Below are positions 13,761-26,199 of a DNA stretch of 64,000 bases, piece by piece (the stretch's first letter is position 1; every line of letters starts with the position of its first letter). The DNA is from Prinia subflava. Its lineage: Eukaryota > Chordata > Aves > Passeriformes > Cisticolidae. The stretch is from the NCBI RefSeq assembly GCF_021018805.1, contig NC_086259.1:10840501-10904500 (forward strand), read 5' to 3'. Under the pieces are notes generated by a model. It searched no databases and was not told the DNA's origin. It worked only from the letters and a program-made list of their open reading frames with translations. A program made the translations under genes and the position numbers.

Positions 13761-15838
13761 CCTTGTGTGGAAAGATGCTCCAGCTTCCTCCAGGTCAGCT
13801 CTTTGATTTATGAGCTCTGACCGTAACTGAGTGGTGCTGTGAGGTGAATTCTTGCATTTTTACCTCTATAAAAAGTAACTCAATGAAAGACATGAACTGA
13901 ATGGGAAAGCTGCCATTGGACTCACGAATGCTTGTTTCCTCTTTTGGGCTCAGCAAAAACAATAGTAAGGGCCAAGTCATTTGATCACCATTATGTGTAG
14001 TAATTTGTCTGAAATTGTGCTTCAGAAAAAAAAAAAACATAAGAGGGGTGAAGGGGACAATTTACAGCTGTTTTTAATAATTCATTTTAGCAGTGACATG
14101 TGACAGAAAATCTCCATTTGAGCTCAGAGGTTGAAAGCTGTTTCATAGCAAAAGGAAGCGACTTGTTTGCACTGGTTTGTTAATACAGAATGCTTAAAGC
14201 AGCAGGGGCTACATTAGTAAAACTGCATGAAATAAATACAAATATATTGAGGGGATTTGGGAGATGCAGTCTGTGAATGAGTCTATATGAGGACAGAAAT
14301 GAAACCCATAGTGTTTGGGTAGAGATTGTTCCTTAGGCTGCAAACTGCCTTTAGGTCCACGGCTTCTCTCATCTGCAAGTACAAAGGAGTCTGTGCACAG
14401 GGGAGGGAGAAATGTGGCCCTTTATGATGAGTGAATTGAGAGCTTGAGTACACATAAGCACTGTTCTATTAGCACAGCCCAAGACCAAAGGTATTGCAAA
14501 TTAATTGAGCAAAAGAATTTGTGTACAGTTGGCATGTCTGTTCTTACATGAATCAAAAGGAGGAATTGGACAGAGCGCCTTTTAGGAAGAAAAGAAAAAC
14601 ATATGTTAATTATTGTATTGAGAGGATGTTTTTGTGAGAAAAGGGGATGCTGCTTCATTAATAACTGACATGTCACACCAATTCTGGTAGGTCTGATAGA
14701 TTAAACATGAACCTCTCATTATTCAAGCAGCTGAAATGTATTGGCTGCTTTACCCACCTAATATTTATTCCTTGCACAGTATAACTACAAAATTGACATC
14801 TTCTTTTAAAATTGTTTGGCTATAATAAATATAAAACTTTCACTGCTGATGTAAAGCATTGCTAGCTGGCATCATTTCCTATCCCTTTTTAATTATTCTT
14901 GACACTGTGGAGAAACATCTAATATAAATCTGTAATGTGCTCTGATGACAAACTACACGGTTGGAAGACCATGTAATCTCTCCACAATTAATTAAAGTGC
15001 ACAGAGCTGCTTTTTTTCCCTTTTTTTTTTTTTTTCCTTATTTTCCACCCCCCAGCAACCAGATGCCACTGACTGGCTCAAATAACATTGCTGTCAACTG
15101 TAAAAAATTAAGATCCAAACCCTAAGAAAAATACTTAAATAAAGAAACCAGATGCCAGGTTACTTTTTGATATTATGGCATAGATCTTAGTGGAAGGCAC
15201 TATTGTTCAACATCTGTAGCTTTACATACTTAATTACTGACATAGCAAATCTGTTGGCAGTTTATTTCCACAAGTATCCGTCACTTCAGCAAATCCTTTA
15301 TTTCCTTTATTGAAAACTGAACGATGCCAATCGGTGTGAATAGTTCACCAGCACGCCTAGAGCAATGAAATTAAGGAGGATTTGGCTGCTGCTTGTTCAG
15401 TGGGCATAGCCTTTTGTTTTTGAATGGGTGTGAATCTGCTTCAGAAGAGCTTCAGCTCTGGGCTAGAAGCACTTAGCAGTCCTGTAAGGCTTCTGGACAC
15501 ATGGAGTTGATCAAATGCAAATTAATAACAATTTTTAGGCCACATAATAATATTGTTGTAACATTTATTGACTGTAATAATACTGTGGGTGGAAGACAGG
15601 TTAATAAAAAAGTGTTTATTAAATATTATTGTAGCACCATATGACTTTTTGTGGTGAAGTCTATAGCCACAGGAAGCTGCAGGTGCAGGTTAATTTGCAA
15701 GATAACAACAAAAGTTCAGAACTATTAATTAACATTACAAGAAAGTATTTCATAAGCACAGTCATTTTTTTGTTGACATTACATATGAAAAAAATCACAT
15801 CAAATTTATTATTTAACATAGCTTTTTGATAGAAATGT

Positions 15839-15870
15839 TTGAAATGCATTAATGTTAATTGAAATGCATT
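15839..15870. repeat. Exact 12-bp direct repeat, 20-bp period
   Basis: TTGAAATGCATT occurs at 15839-15850 and again at 15859-15870, exactly two helical turns apart. The core ATGCAT is itself a palindrome and resembles half of an octamer-type POU site. It may be a paired binding site or a small slippage duplication. Confidence 0.7.
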
Positions 15871-16141
15871 TCTGCTGGTTTTGTAACAATAGAATGAAAA
15901 GGATGATATGCTGCTGTCTGGTTTTCCTACCCACCTGGCAGGTGTATTTAGATCAACAAACCAAAATGTTTTGGGATCACAGTTGCTCAGAACTCCAATA
16001 TGCTTCATTACTTTTCAGTTAGGGTTGTTTTATTATTAAAAGGGGTTTTTCAAGCATCACAAAATAAATGGTTGTGATTGTTAGCAGGGCCTTTTGTGGG
16101 TGGAATGTGCAACTGCTGTGACAAGCAGGAAGTTTGCCATG

Positions 16142-16189
16142 CCCATTCCCATTCCCATTCCCATTCCCATTCCCATTCCCATTCCCATT
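16142..16189. repeat. (CCCATT)8 hexanucleotide microsatellite
   Basis: Eight uninterrupted copies of CCCATT form the left part of a compound tandem array. The minus strand reads GGGAAT repeated, so each unit gives one G-triplet separated by AAT loops. This fits the usual G-quadruplex rule of four G3 tracts with loops of 1-7 nt. Confidence 0.97.
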
Positions 16190-16190
16190 C

Positions 16191-16245
16191 CCATGCCATG
16201 CCATGCCATGCCATGCCATGCCATGCCATGCCATGCCATGCCATG
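16191..16245. repeat. (CCATG)11 pentanucleotide microsatellite
   Basis: Eleven perfect CCATG units form the middle part of the array. They differ from the units to the right by one base (G instead of C at the fifth position). That suggests one block arose from the other by a point change that was then spread by slippage. The minus strand has only GG pairs here, so quadruplex potential drops in this block. Confidence 0.97.
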
Positions 16246-16470
16246 CCATCCCATCCCATCCCATCCCATCCCATCCCATCCCATCCCATCCCATCCCATC
16301 CCATCCCATCCCATCCCATCCCATCCCATCCCATCCCATCCCATCCCATCCCATCCCATCCCATCCCATCCCATCCCATCCCATCCCATCCCATCCCATC
16401 CCATCCCATCCCATCCCATCCCATCCCATCCCATCCCATCCCATCCCATCCCATCCCATCCCATCCCATC
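16246..16470. repeat. (CCATC)45 pentanucleotide minisatellite-length array
   Basis: Forty-five perfect CCATC units fill 225 bp without an interruption. The minus strand reads GGGAT in tandem, about 44 G-triplets with two-base loops. Because neither the unit nor its complement contains a stop in any frame, all six frames are open through the array. The apparent proteins of 127-185 residues (HPIPS or MGWDG repeats) are artefacts. Perfect homogeneity points to recent expansion and probable length polymorphism. The assembled copy number may be underestimated. Confidence 0.97.
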
Positions 16471-18027
16471 CCCTCTCCCAGCGCTCCCAGCTCATTCTTT
16501 GTGCACTGGCTGGCTGCAGGGCGGGTGTCCTGACAATCCATCTCCTCAGGATTAGCAGCTCCATATCTCTGGAGCCGTGTGCCCCCCTGTCTCAGCAGAT
16601 TATGCACTGCTGGAGGCTTGGGGTGCAGCAGGTCTTTGTTCTGCCCTGGTTCTTTTAGCTCTGCTGTGGTTTGGGAAGGTTTCTCTTTGTGGAGCAGTGT
16701 CAGTGTTTGTAAACTGTTCTCTTAACTCACAACTCAGCTTCTGATTCACATTCCACTTTATGCCATTCCCTCACTCCTCACAGGTAATGTAAATCAATAG
16801 GATTACAGTCCATTTCCTTGCTGTGTGGTGTATTTTTTATAAGAAATTGCTGCTGTTGCTAGAGACAGAGGAGGGGTTTTTGCTACAAGACAGTTGGCGT
16901 AGCTAGAACCTAAGCTCCACTACTTGTTCATGTTTCTCTTGGAGAGGAAACTCCCTTTCAGCAAACTGTACTGACTCATCAGCTTTCTGATTCAGCTTAC
17001 AGTGCTTCCACTGAAAAAGTTTTTAAAATAGAGCAATCAAAACTACAGAGCAGTTTCTATATGGGGAGTATGGATGCAATGTGGTATAAATCCACATGAA
17101 ACTGATACAAACAATAAGCTTTTCTGTGCTGATTTTTTTTCTGTGTTTTTAAAAATACTTTGTGTTCTCTCAAGGGGTTTAGTGTATTCTCAATAATAAA
17201 CATTTTTGAATCATCTTATTTGGAGTTATGTACAGCATAATCATGTTATTTATATTTGCATTATAGTTGAGGGATTTGAAACTGTCTTACAAACTATGGA
17301 TCAAATTTGACTCAAGATTTGAATCAAGCAGCTCAAGAAATCCCATTAGTTTCACCCATTTCAGTGGGCTGGATCTGAGAGCATTCAGAGATCCAGAATG
17401 TGTTCACATGCAAGACAGGCCTTGCAACCATTTGAGGACCAGACACAGCACCCAGAGCACAGAGCAGGGGGGACTTCTCCCTGCAGAAATCAGGCACAGA
17501 GCACAAAACTTGTGCATTAAAAACATTCCAGTTTGGGCAAAATCAACATTCTAAGGGCACAGTAATTGCCAGGGGATTTTAGTGACCACAAATGGTTGGG
17601 AACTTGGTTTTACATCTCATCTGACCAATGGTTTATGACGCGCTGTGGTTTTTGCTTTTCTGTAACAACATGCTCCTTGGATCGTTTAAAGTATTTGGCT
17701 TGCAACACCTCTGAGGCATGGGTTAGCTCACAGTAATGCATACTTTGATGTGTCTTATTGTTAAATTATATAGTGCGTACAATATTTCATTTTATTTAAT
17801 ACAAATCATTTTTATTTACTTAAAAGGAGCAAGCTGTCTTATTATATGTGTTTGGCTTAGAAACAAAGGAATTATATTCTTTTAAGAGGTGTTTTATGTT
17901 TTATAGTTACTGGGAGAATAAATGGCCTTTTAATAGGCATTTATATAAGTGGGATCCATGTCTCCACTCTATTATATATTTTCAAATAATTAAAAGTGCT
18001 ATACAAAATGCTATATGATAGCCTTCC

Positions 18028-18045
18028 AAAAAAAAAAAAAAAAAA
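18028..18045. repeat. A18 homopolymer
   Basis: Eighteen consecutive adenines. No target-site duplication or retrotransposed gene body was recognised to its left, so I call it a simple homopolymer rather than a retrocopy tail. Confidence 0.9.
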
Positions 18046-21000
18046 GAGGGAAAACCCATGTGGTTTAAAATATCAGGAAAATAATCCTGTTTCTTGGGTA
18101 GGGGAGAGGCAGAAAGGTTTATTAGGGTAATTTAATTTCTACTGATGCTACAAACATGCATGGGATGAGGATGTGGGGTTCAAATGTAGACCCTGCCTGT
18201 GCTGTTCCCTGTGGTGACCTGTTCTTCATTGAGACAGTCAATTGACACAGACGCCAGTGCATTTATTACTGAGTCTACTGTAAATGAGGCTCTCAGTCTT
18301 GCCAGGGATAGATTTTTTTTCCTGTGTTCACCACTATCACACATCACGTTTCGAGGACGGGGGAAAAGGAACTTTTAAAACAATAATATCAAACAACTTG
18401 GGAAAAAAATGTTAAATATTACCATATGAAGAACTGATTAAATTTGTATGGTTTTCTTTCAGTAAAAATTGATATGTGATGAAACACAGTGCAGCTGGAT
18501 AACTTGTTTTGGCTAACGTTCCAGTGTTCTCTGATCTCTTTACCCAGCTCTATATAAAAAGAAACCATATCAGCATCCTTGTTCCTGTTGTACAGGCTCT
18601 GACATAAATGCCCCCTTTTGGTTTGCCCCATACCATCTGGAGTGTAAAAAACCTAACATGAGTTTGCCAGCAAGGTAGTTTATCTACATATCTTCTTCAT
18701 ATTCAGATCTACTCTCAAATATCATTTTTTTGTCAGTCTACTCATTGCATTTTTCATGCATTTAATTTGTAAAAACTACTGTACGTTGGTATTCTAAATC
18801 CATCAGTGCTGGAGAGCCAAGGAGCAGATGCTGCTCATGTTTCCTTTTCAGTGTAGCCCAGAGAAAAGCTTGTTCTGAAATCTGGGAATCAAAGACCAGA
18901 CCTCATATTCAGAAACTGTAATTTTCTGTCCCTCAGACTTCATGGGGTCTCCTACACAGTCATTAATTAGTGAAAATGACAGTTTTAGGCACCTCTTCCT
19001 GTTTCCTTGCAATACAGTTTTTTTACTTGTTTATGCATATACTCTGTTTATAATTGTGGTATTTTTTGTGTGTTGAAGAAATTCAGCAGCACTTCTTCCA
19101 TGAGGATAATGTTCAAAAAGTCAGCTCATTTTTGAACAGGCATAAAAGCTCTGTCAAAGTAATACACTTCTGCTTGTCAATATCAGAGCTTATTTTAAAA
19201 TTCATATTTCTTATGACTATTTCTCAGCACCTGAAATGCAGGATTGTGAGTTTAGGCTAGTTTGCTTACTTTAAATTCCTTTCTTCAGCCAAATGTCCTT
19301 ATATTGCAGGCTTTTTGGCTGGCACAGGAAGATCAGACTTCCTGCTCATTGATGTAAATAGAATTTTTCTTTTATTTTGGGAGTGGCAGGGGGTTGCTAC
19401 AAAGTTTAATTTTCCATTTTGTTAACTAAGAACATATGCCAAGGGTCTTGGACTCTCTGAAGTACTGACTGACATAAAATATAATGGCAATCCAGCATGG
19501 GCTGGGGCTGAAAAATTTTGGATATTGTCCCACTAGATACTGGAAGACTGCAGATTTTTTTAACTGGGATAGATAGCATGGGTAATTTGCTCTTCACTTT
19601 GGCACACTCTGTTTAATTGCAGCTACAGCAGAGCAAAACCATCTGCTAAAGTGATCAAGGTCGTGGGTTTTGAGTTATGAACATTAGAGAAAGTCATGGA
19701 TGCAGTTCCTCCTGTCATTTCTTGTGGTGGAGCCCCACGGAGAGATCCCCGTCCGTGGTCTGTAGTGGTTGTCTGTGATGTTTGATAAGTGCCAGCCCCA
19801 TGCTCCATCCCCTGCCAGCCCCGTGCTGCTGCAGCTGCCACCTCACCGAGCTGCTTCTGCTTGCCCTGCTTGGCTGTGTTGTTCCTATTCCCCCATATTT
19901 CAAGGGTGTTTGGTGCAACCCCGTGTTGGAAAATAGGAAAAAAACAAAGGAAAGCTTCGTAACCAAGTTAGGAACATCTGGAGCGATGAGATTTTCCACA
20001 CTTTGTTACAACAAAGCTCTGTTTTAGCCATTTTAATCAGATTTTCTGCCTTTGATGCTATCACAATATTCTTTGCTTAGGAAAAGTTTGTGCCTGTGGC
20101 ATCCTTGGACTGTCCATGAGGACTGCAAAAGGAATGATTCCTCTTTTCTTGTGTTTGTCACTGCTCATCACTCTCTGTTGGCTTTCAAACTGCTCTTGAT
20201 TCCCCACATAAACTTGCTCTGCAAACATCTCCATCTTTTTGTATTCAGAATGGAAAAAACTTCCCTCAGAAAAAAAAAAAATATCTATAAGGCCCCCAAC
20301 AGAGAATTAAATAAGAATGGGAATTTATATCCCTGCAAGAATTGTCTGAATCTAAAAGTAAATATGTGTGGTTCATATACTATTAACACATTAATTTTAA
20401 AGCAAACTTTCCATTTCTAATAATTCAATTGTCAATAAAAGCTAATGAACTTTTATATTAAATTGGATACATTATCTATTTTAAGTGAGGAAGGCTTAAT
20501 ATTATTTATTGAATGGCAGGACAGAAGAGATTGCAATGTACCTTTATCCCCAAAACACTAAGAGCAGAATTGTGGCATTCTGTTGTTCTCATTGTGTTTA
20601 GCCTTCCTGAACATGATTGTTATATAAGGATATTACACCTGTTTTTTTGTCGCTGCAATGCAAAATTATACTTGTGGATTGCTATGCTCACAGCTCGTAC
20701 TGTGTAAATGAAAAATGTTTCAGAACCACTTTTTATTGTCCAAACTCCTAACCATGGACAAGAAGGCTGATATTCTAAAAGGAAGAATCAGTAATTTCTA
20801 CTTTTTTGAACAAAATTCTGATGCAGTTGTAGCCATTTTCTGTAGACATAAAGAACGATCATGGCTTTTTATGCTCTTTAAAACTTGCTTGTTTCATTTT
20901 TCTGACTTACCACTGCTCCCATAGCTTTCTTTCTGTTCATATCAGTTAATGTTATATTTGTGTTGCCAACTTAACCTTCTAGTGTAAAGAATATCTCAGT

Positions 21001-24000
21001 CATAAGATTATAGAAACTCCAATGAAAATTCAGGTGAAAGGTTCACCTAATTCTGTAATCCAGTGTGAACTGTGTCTAGTTTTGAAAGCACAGAGGAAGA
21101 ATGAAGAGAGGATGCTTGAAGGCAAGAACTGTTTTTCCACACCTCAAACTTACTGGACATTTATTGTATTGATATAACTAAGTGGGAGTTAAATCTGTTG
21201 AAATGCAGTAGAAATTTGTAAAAATAACTTAAAATTCATGTACTGTTCTGTGCCCATAATTTAATTCAGATGTGTGTATATTAATTCTGATTTCAGCATG
21301 GTGTGATGTATATGCTAAGTTATGACTGACAACCTAAAATTAGAATTTCAGTGTATGAAAAGAAAAACAAATTATTTAATAGATGTACAGAACTGAGGAA
21401 GCAATTATATAAGTTCTGTGATACCTTTGTTCACTCAGAGGAATAGTGCACATTCTCTGTAGTAAGGTTCACTTTTTAGACTTATAGGTTAAATAATAGA
21501 CTTATGAAGTCAGTAATTTTTGCAAGGCTCAGTTGCTTCTTTGCATAAGAGCATTGTCTGATCTGTGAACTTCAGAACCAAAAAATTTTCACAATTACTG
21601 CCACCCCCCAAAATTACATTGTGTTATCCTAAAGCCCAGCTAAGCCAAGTACTGTATCATGTGTATATGGGATGATGTACTTTCATTGGAAGAAAGAAAA
21701 TGTTCAATTTTTAGACTCTTTTAGAATACATTTACATTTTTTCTTTCAATAACATCAGCCCCAAAGTGTAACTCGTTGGAAGGAACATATTTGAAAATTG
21801 TGCATATGTTGTCATTAACTTCTGAGCAGTGGCTACTGCCTGAGCTTTGTGGCAACTGCCTTGTTTTAGTTCCAAAGTACTGGTTTTGTCATGGTACAGA
21901 GACAGCAGAAATGACCCAGAGAAGGTAAGAATCAGCTAAAACAAAGAAAAACAAGTGCAGAGGAGCAGTAAAAAAATTTTTCTTCTATCATTCAAAGTCT
22001 TGTCCATCTGCTCTTAATTTACTGTCACGGCAGACATTGGATCTTTCACTGCTGTTGGGCCACACCATGAATCAAATCCTGTTTCCTAATTTCCACCATT
22101 TTAAGTTATGTTCCTAGGAAATGGAATTCTGCAGTTCCTTGCCTCTCTTCATGACAGCTGCAGGAAAGGAGTGAGGTGAAGAGCGGAAGCTGGCAGTGTA
22201 CACCTTTCACTTGGCTCTTACCTGGGTCCCTCACTTTGGCTTGCAAAGTGTTGAGGTTTTGTATGTCTTTGACAGCCTTTAGGTAAGGACTTTCTGTGGC
22301 CATTGCATTCTGTCTTTATTAGGATACAGCTCTGAAGAATTTGTCTTATTTTTGCTAGATGCTATTCAATGTTTTAATGATATTTCTTAGAAATAAAGGT
22401 GAACATGTTCTATGGCTGAATAGAAAAAAAACCCAGATGGCTTGCTTCATGCATTGCTTAGCTGTCCTCTTCCAATAAAGTCAAAATTACATGAAAACCT
22501 TGGAGTATCCCTTCTCAGATTTTATTTGATGATTTCAATATGTCTGATTTCTTTATTTCAATGATGTTGAATTAAGGATATATATAGTTGGGAAAGAATT
22601 TTAAATAAAGTTTGGGCTAAAAAAGGTTCCAAGTCCATGGATCTGCTTAAAGGTTAACTGTTTTTCATAAGATGTGAGAGGAACTTGGTATGAAGTCTGG
22701 GTATTAGGCTTGTTCTAAAGATATGAAGCTGCAGTCACTGCTCTGTTGTGTTCCCCAAGTGTCTGTGCATCAGCTTTTGCAATTGCTGCAATTTTAGAGT
22801 GCCCACATTTCATGTGCACTGACTAGGCAAAGTGCAAATAAAACTAAGCCAGGCTTTGGATACTTCTGGATGACAGAGCAAGGGAGGTTTTGGCAGCTGG
22901 TGTCCAGGTCTGCTTGGAGTGCCTGTGTATGGTATGTGATGATTATGTTTGACTTCAGCTACAATTACATTGTGAGGTCATTACCTGATACCTTTAGTTT
23001 AAAACTATCAGTTTTAAAATACAGGTAGCTTGATGGGCAAAATTTTACATCAGTCACTGCACTGTCCAATCCCATTTGAAGCAAAATAAAGGCTACAGAG
23101 CAAGGAAAGACTTTGAGCACTTGTATTACATACTGCAGTGAAGTACCAGCTATTGTGAAATTACCTTTATTGTGGTGAATGTCTGTAGCAGACTTCCTTT
23201 CCCCAAAAACGCATTTTAAGATGTTGTTGTCTCAACTCTCAGAAGAGCTTTCCAAATTAATTTTTAAAATCTAAGCAATTAATTTACCTATTATGTTACA
23301 TTTATGTAAGCTGTTAAATATAAATGCTTCACTTTCAAGGGAAACCTAAATCATTTGTACATCGTGGTGTAATTGTTTTCCATCAGAATCAGAAGAGTTT
23401 CCAGCAAGGCTTTCTCCCACACAGAGTCAGTATGCAGCCCCTCTTCTTACACATCCTGGTGTAGGTTTTTCCGTGAACACTTTTTGCTCTTTAGTTATTT
23501 GTTGTAATTATCAAGTTCATTTTTCTCTAATAGATGTGATTAAGTATATTTAGCACTGTGTAATGAGTTTTCTGCCTGGTTGCATTCTGGCTAATAAGGA
23601 ATTCCTCAGAGTCTCTTCTGACAGCTGCTGTGGATCCCAGGTTTGTGCTGCCACAAGAGACCTCTTCCATGAATTGCTAACATTAGAGAAATTAACTCGG
23701 TTAGACTAACCATAAAATCTGGGCTGAAATTTGATTACTAATAGATCTTGTGCTAGCTTTCAGCAGCAGCAATATTGTGGTGTTCTCTTGCACAAAAAGA
23801 CCCACAAAAAATCATCACCATTCAAAAAGTCTTTTGGATTCACACATAGTGAGTATGTAAACTTCTTTGTGGACGCTATACTGATTAAAAAAAAAAAGGT
23901 CGAAAATAATACTGCCGATAATGGTTCAGTGTTCTTGTTACAATAGCTTTTTTTCTCTTTTTTTTAGCTCTTATGATCCATCTGCTAACTTACCGGTCTA

Positions 24001-24420
24001 TGGATAATGGTTTTGTTATCCATACTACTTCCTATTATTACACCAGCTCCCAAATTTGTGAGGCTGAAAATGATGGGAGCAATCTGTACTTGGTGATGCA
24101 GTGCTGTGGCTGAGTTGCTTAGCAACAGAGGCTGCAGCCCCTGCGCCCGCTCTCCGGAAGGGGGATACAGAGACAGGGAGATGGAGAAAATGCACCTTCA
24201 ACGGGGATCCCTTGAGCAGGGCATGAGGAAGGTGGAAGTTCTTTTTCTGCCAGTGACTGTGGGAAAAGTCTTCTCTAAACAGGTCCTGTGAAAAAGGGAA
24301 AAAATGGGAAGTGGTCACTTGACTTCCAGAATTACTGGGAGAGAATGAAAATCCAGCAGTAAATGGGTTTTCTTGCTAACTGTGAGCCTGTGCTGCGTTA
24401 GGAGGTCTTTTCTACTGTGG

Positions 24421-24454
24421 TGCATAATCGTAACAGAAAATGCGTAATCATAAC
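24421..24454 (+). repeat. Two near-identical 14-bp words, 20-bp period
   Basis: TGCATAATCGTAAC (24421-24434) and TGCGTAATCATAAC (24441-24454) differ at two positions and sit 20 bp apart. They could be a diverged duplication or paired sites for the same factor. Confidence 0.65.
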
Positions 24455-25604
24455 CATGTGTCTTCTATTTATCACTACAATTGAGTACCAAATTCATGGA
24501 GAATAGGGATTGAAAATTAATGCCAAGTACCTCTTAAATTCCCTGCTGGTATGTTAATTACATAAAGACTGTTCATAATAGGGTTAGTGGTAATGTAATA
24601 AATATGGATGGGTCTACAGTTTTAAATTCTTTTGAGATCTGAGCAGCTCTACATTTAGGATCACACAGTATTAATTGCTAGGAACTATATTTCAATCCTC
24701 TTCTGGTTTCCAGTCAAATATTTTACAAAGACTTGTGTGATTACTGAAGTATCACAGTGTTCAGTGCTATTTTCAGTTCCATATATCCCACACCCTCAAG
24801 CCTTTGGAAATCATCTGTGCTTGAAGCCTGTCTGTAGAGTGAGGTATCACTTTGCTACAATATTTAGTACAAAATATCAGCCTTTAAGAAGCATAAAATG
24901 CAGAAGGGAGCAGGAAGTAAGTTGATGCAGATATACCCAAGTTTGTTAAGGGGCTCTTATCTGCAGTCACCAGCATCACATGGGATTTTTCCAAGTGCTG
25001 GTTATTGCTGCTAGTCAGTGCTGCTTTGCAATTAGTGTTGGAGCACCTCGATAAGGTGGATATATAGGAACTAAGAACAGATAACATAAATGCAAACAAA
25101 GAAATTTCAATCTTTCAACCTCCTTTGTACTTGTTTATTTCTGAGCTGACTCCTAAGCAAGTGAGCAAAACGGGGTTGCTTTTTTTGGTTCCTTTGCAGG
25201 AAAAATATGCCCAGAAATTTAGAAAGACGTAATTATTAAGAGTTTGTATTCCTTCACTTCCATATTTTGTAGATGGTGCTGTACTCATCATAAGCTTGGT
25301 CCTAAAATTCATTGTAAGAAAGACACTGCTTATCATAAAAGCAGAGGTTTTGATCTAAGTGGGAGTCTGTGGGCTCATTTTTAGAAGGTCAGATTGATAG
25401 ACAATATCTCACAGTCTAGATAGTGACTCTATCAAACTAATTCTTAAACACATAGTAGTACAATGAATTATTCCTGTCTTGGAAGTATGGTTTATGACCT
25501 TTCTGCCCCAGGTATTATTGCTGATTATTATCTGAGAATGGGTAGTGGCATGCTTTTTGTTTCATTGGGTTTTGTGGTTGATTTGAGGGGTTTTTATTTT
25601 AACT

Positions 25605-25629
25605 CAGATTTGTTTTTTAAGCAAATCTG
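25605..25629. repeat. 8-bp inverted repeat
   Basis: CAGATTTG (25605-25612) and CAAATCTG (25622-25629) pair perfectly across a 9-nt loop. This is short enough to be chance. Confidence 0.65.
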
Positions 25630-26199
25630 CTTTATGAACCACTTAATACAGCAGATTTATGATAAAATAAATTTTTCTTATGGCATGGTAATAAAGAAAT
25701 GCCCTTCACCTTCCTTTTTCTCCTAGAGGTTATTGTTTAAACTACCTCATGTTGTACAGATAAATATTTTTGTGGCCTTTTATTTTCCTTTTTTTTAAAC
25801 ACCAATTTGCAGAAAGGTGTGAGCATTTTGGAATATTTTAATTTATTTTGCTAAATCTACACTTGCTAATTGCCAGCTTTTCAAAAACAAAATGGTAGAA
25901 TTCTTCATATGAGGCTGCATAAAAGATGGACCTATTTTGTATATAGAATATTGCCTGTCCTTTAGATCTATGTGTTTTGCTTATGGAATAAACCAAAGTA
26001 GGAGAGATAAACTAATATTTTGTATAAGCTCAGCCAGACAATACACATGATAAAGATGTTTCATCTTCTTATGTATGCAGAAAATATGAAAAATTGTAGT
26101 TTACACATATTTTCTCAATTCAAGTGTAAAATTGGGCCCCCAGATTGCCCTGGGCCACGGTGGTTGTGTTAAAGAAGCACTATTTACCTAGCAGCTGAG

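Larger units (their letters stand above)
10216..16135. other. AT-rich noncoding sequence
   Basis: No gene is supported. The stretch around 11620-11760 keeps three CpGs in an AT-rich setting and could be a conserved element. A poly-T/pyrimidine tract of about 30 nt lies at 15010-15039. The minus-strand open frame at 15661-16008 (115 codons) has no recognisable domain and a biased, repeat-like composition. Confidence 0.5.
16471..26150. other. Noncoding sequence, no gene recognised
   Basis: The sequence is mostly AT-rich and unique. Open frames reach 122 codons (20052-20420, plus strand) but lack recognisable domains and show frame-random composition. An A18 run lies at 18028-18045. GC-richer patches occur at about 19780-19880 and 24120-24240. 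I found no splice-bounded coding exon that I could defend. Confidence 0.5.

Noticed and set aside
16019..16658. Six long open frames (127-185 codons) with HPIPS, MGWDG or HAMPC repeats
   Set aside because: They are translations of the CCCATT/CCATG/CCATC array and exist in every frame on both strands, so they are not genes.
18028..18045. Poly-A tail of a processed pseudogene
   Set aside because: No retrocopied coding sequence or target-site duplication was seen beside the A-run.
20052..20420. 122-codon plus-strand open frame
   Set aside because: No signal peptide, domain or repeat pattern was recognised, the frame includes a run of lysines from an A-tract, and no splice context supports it.
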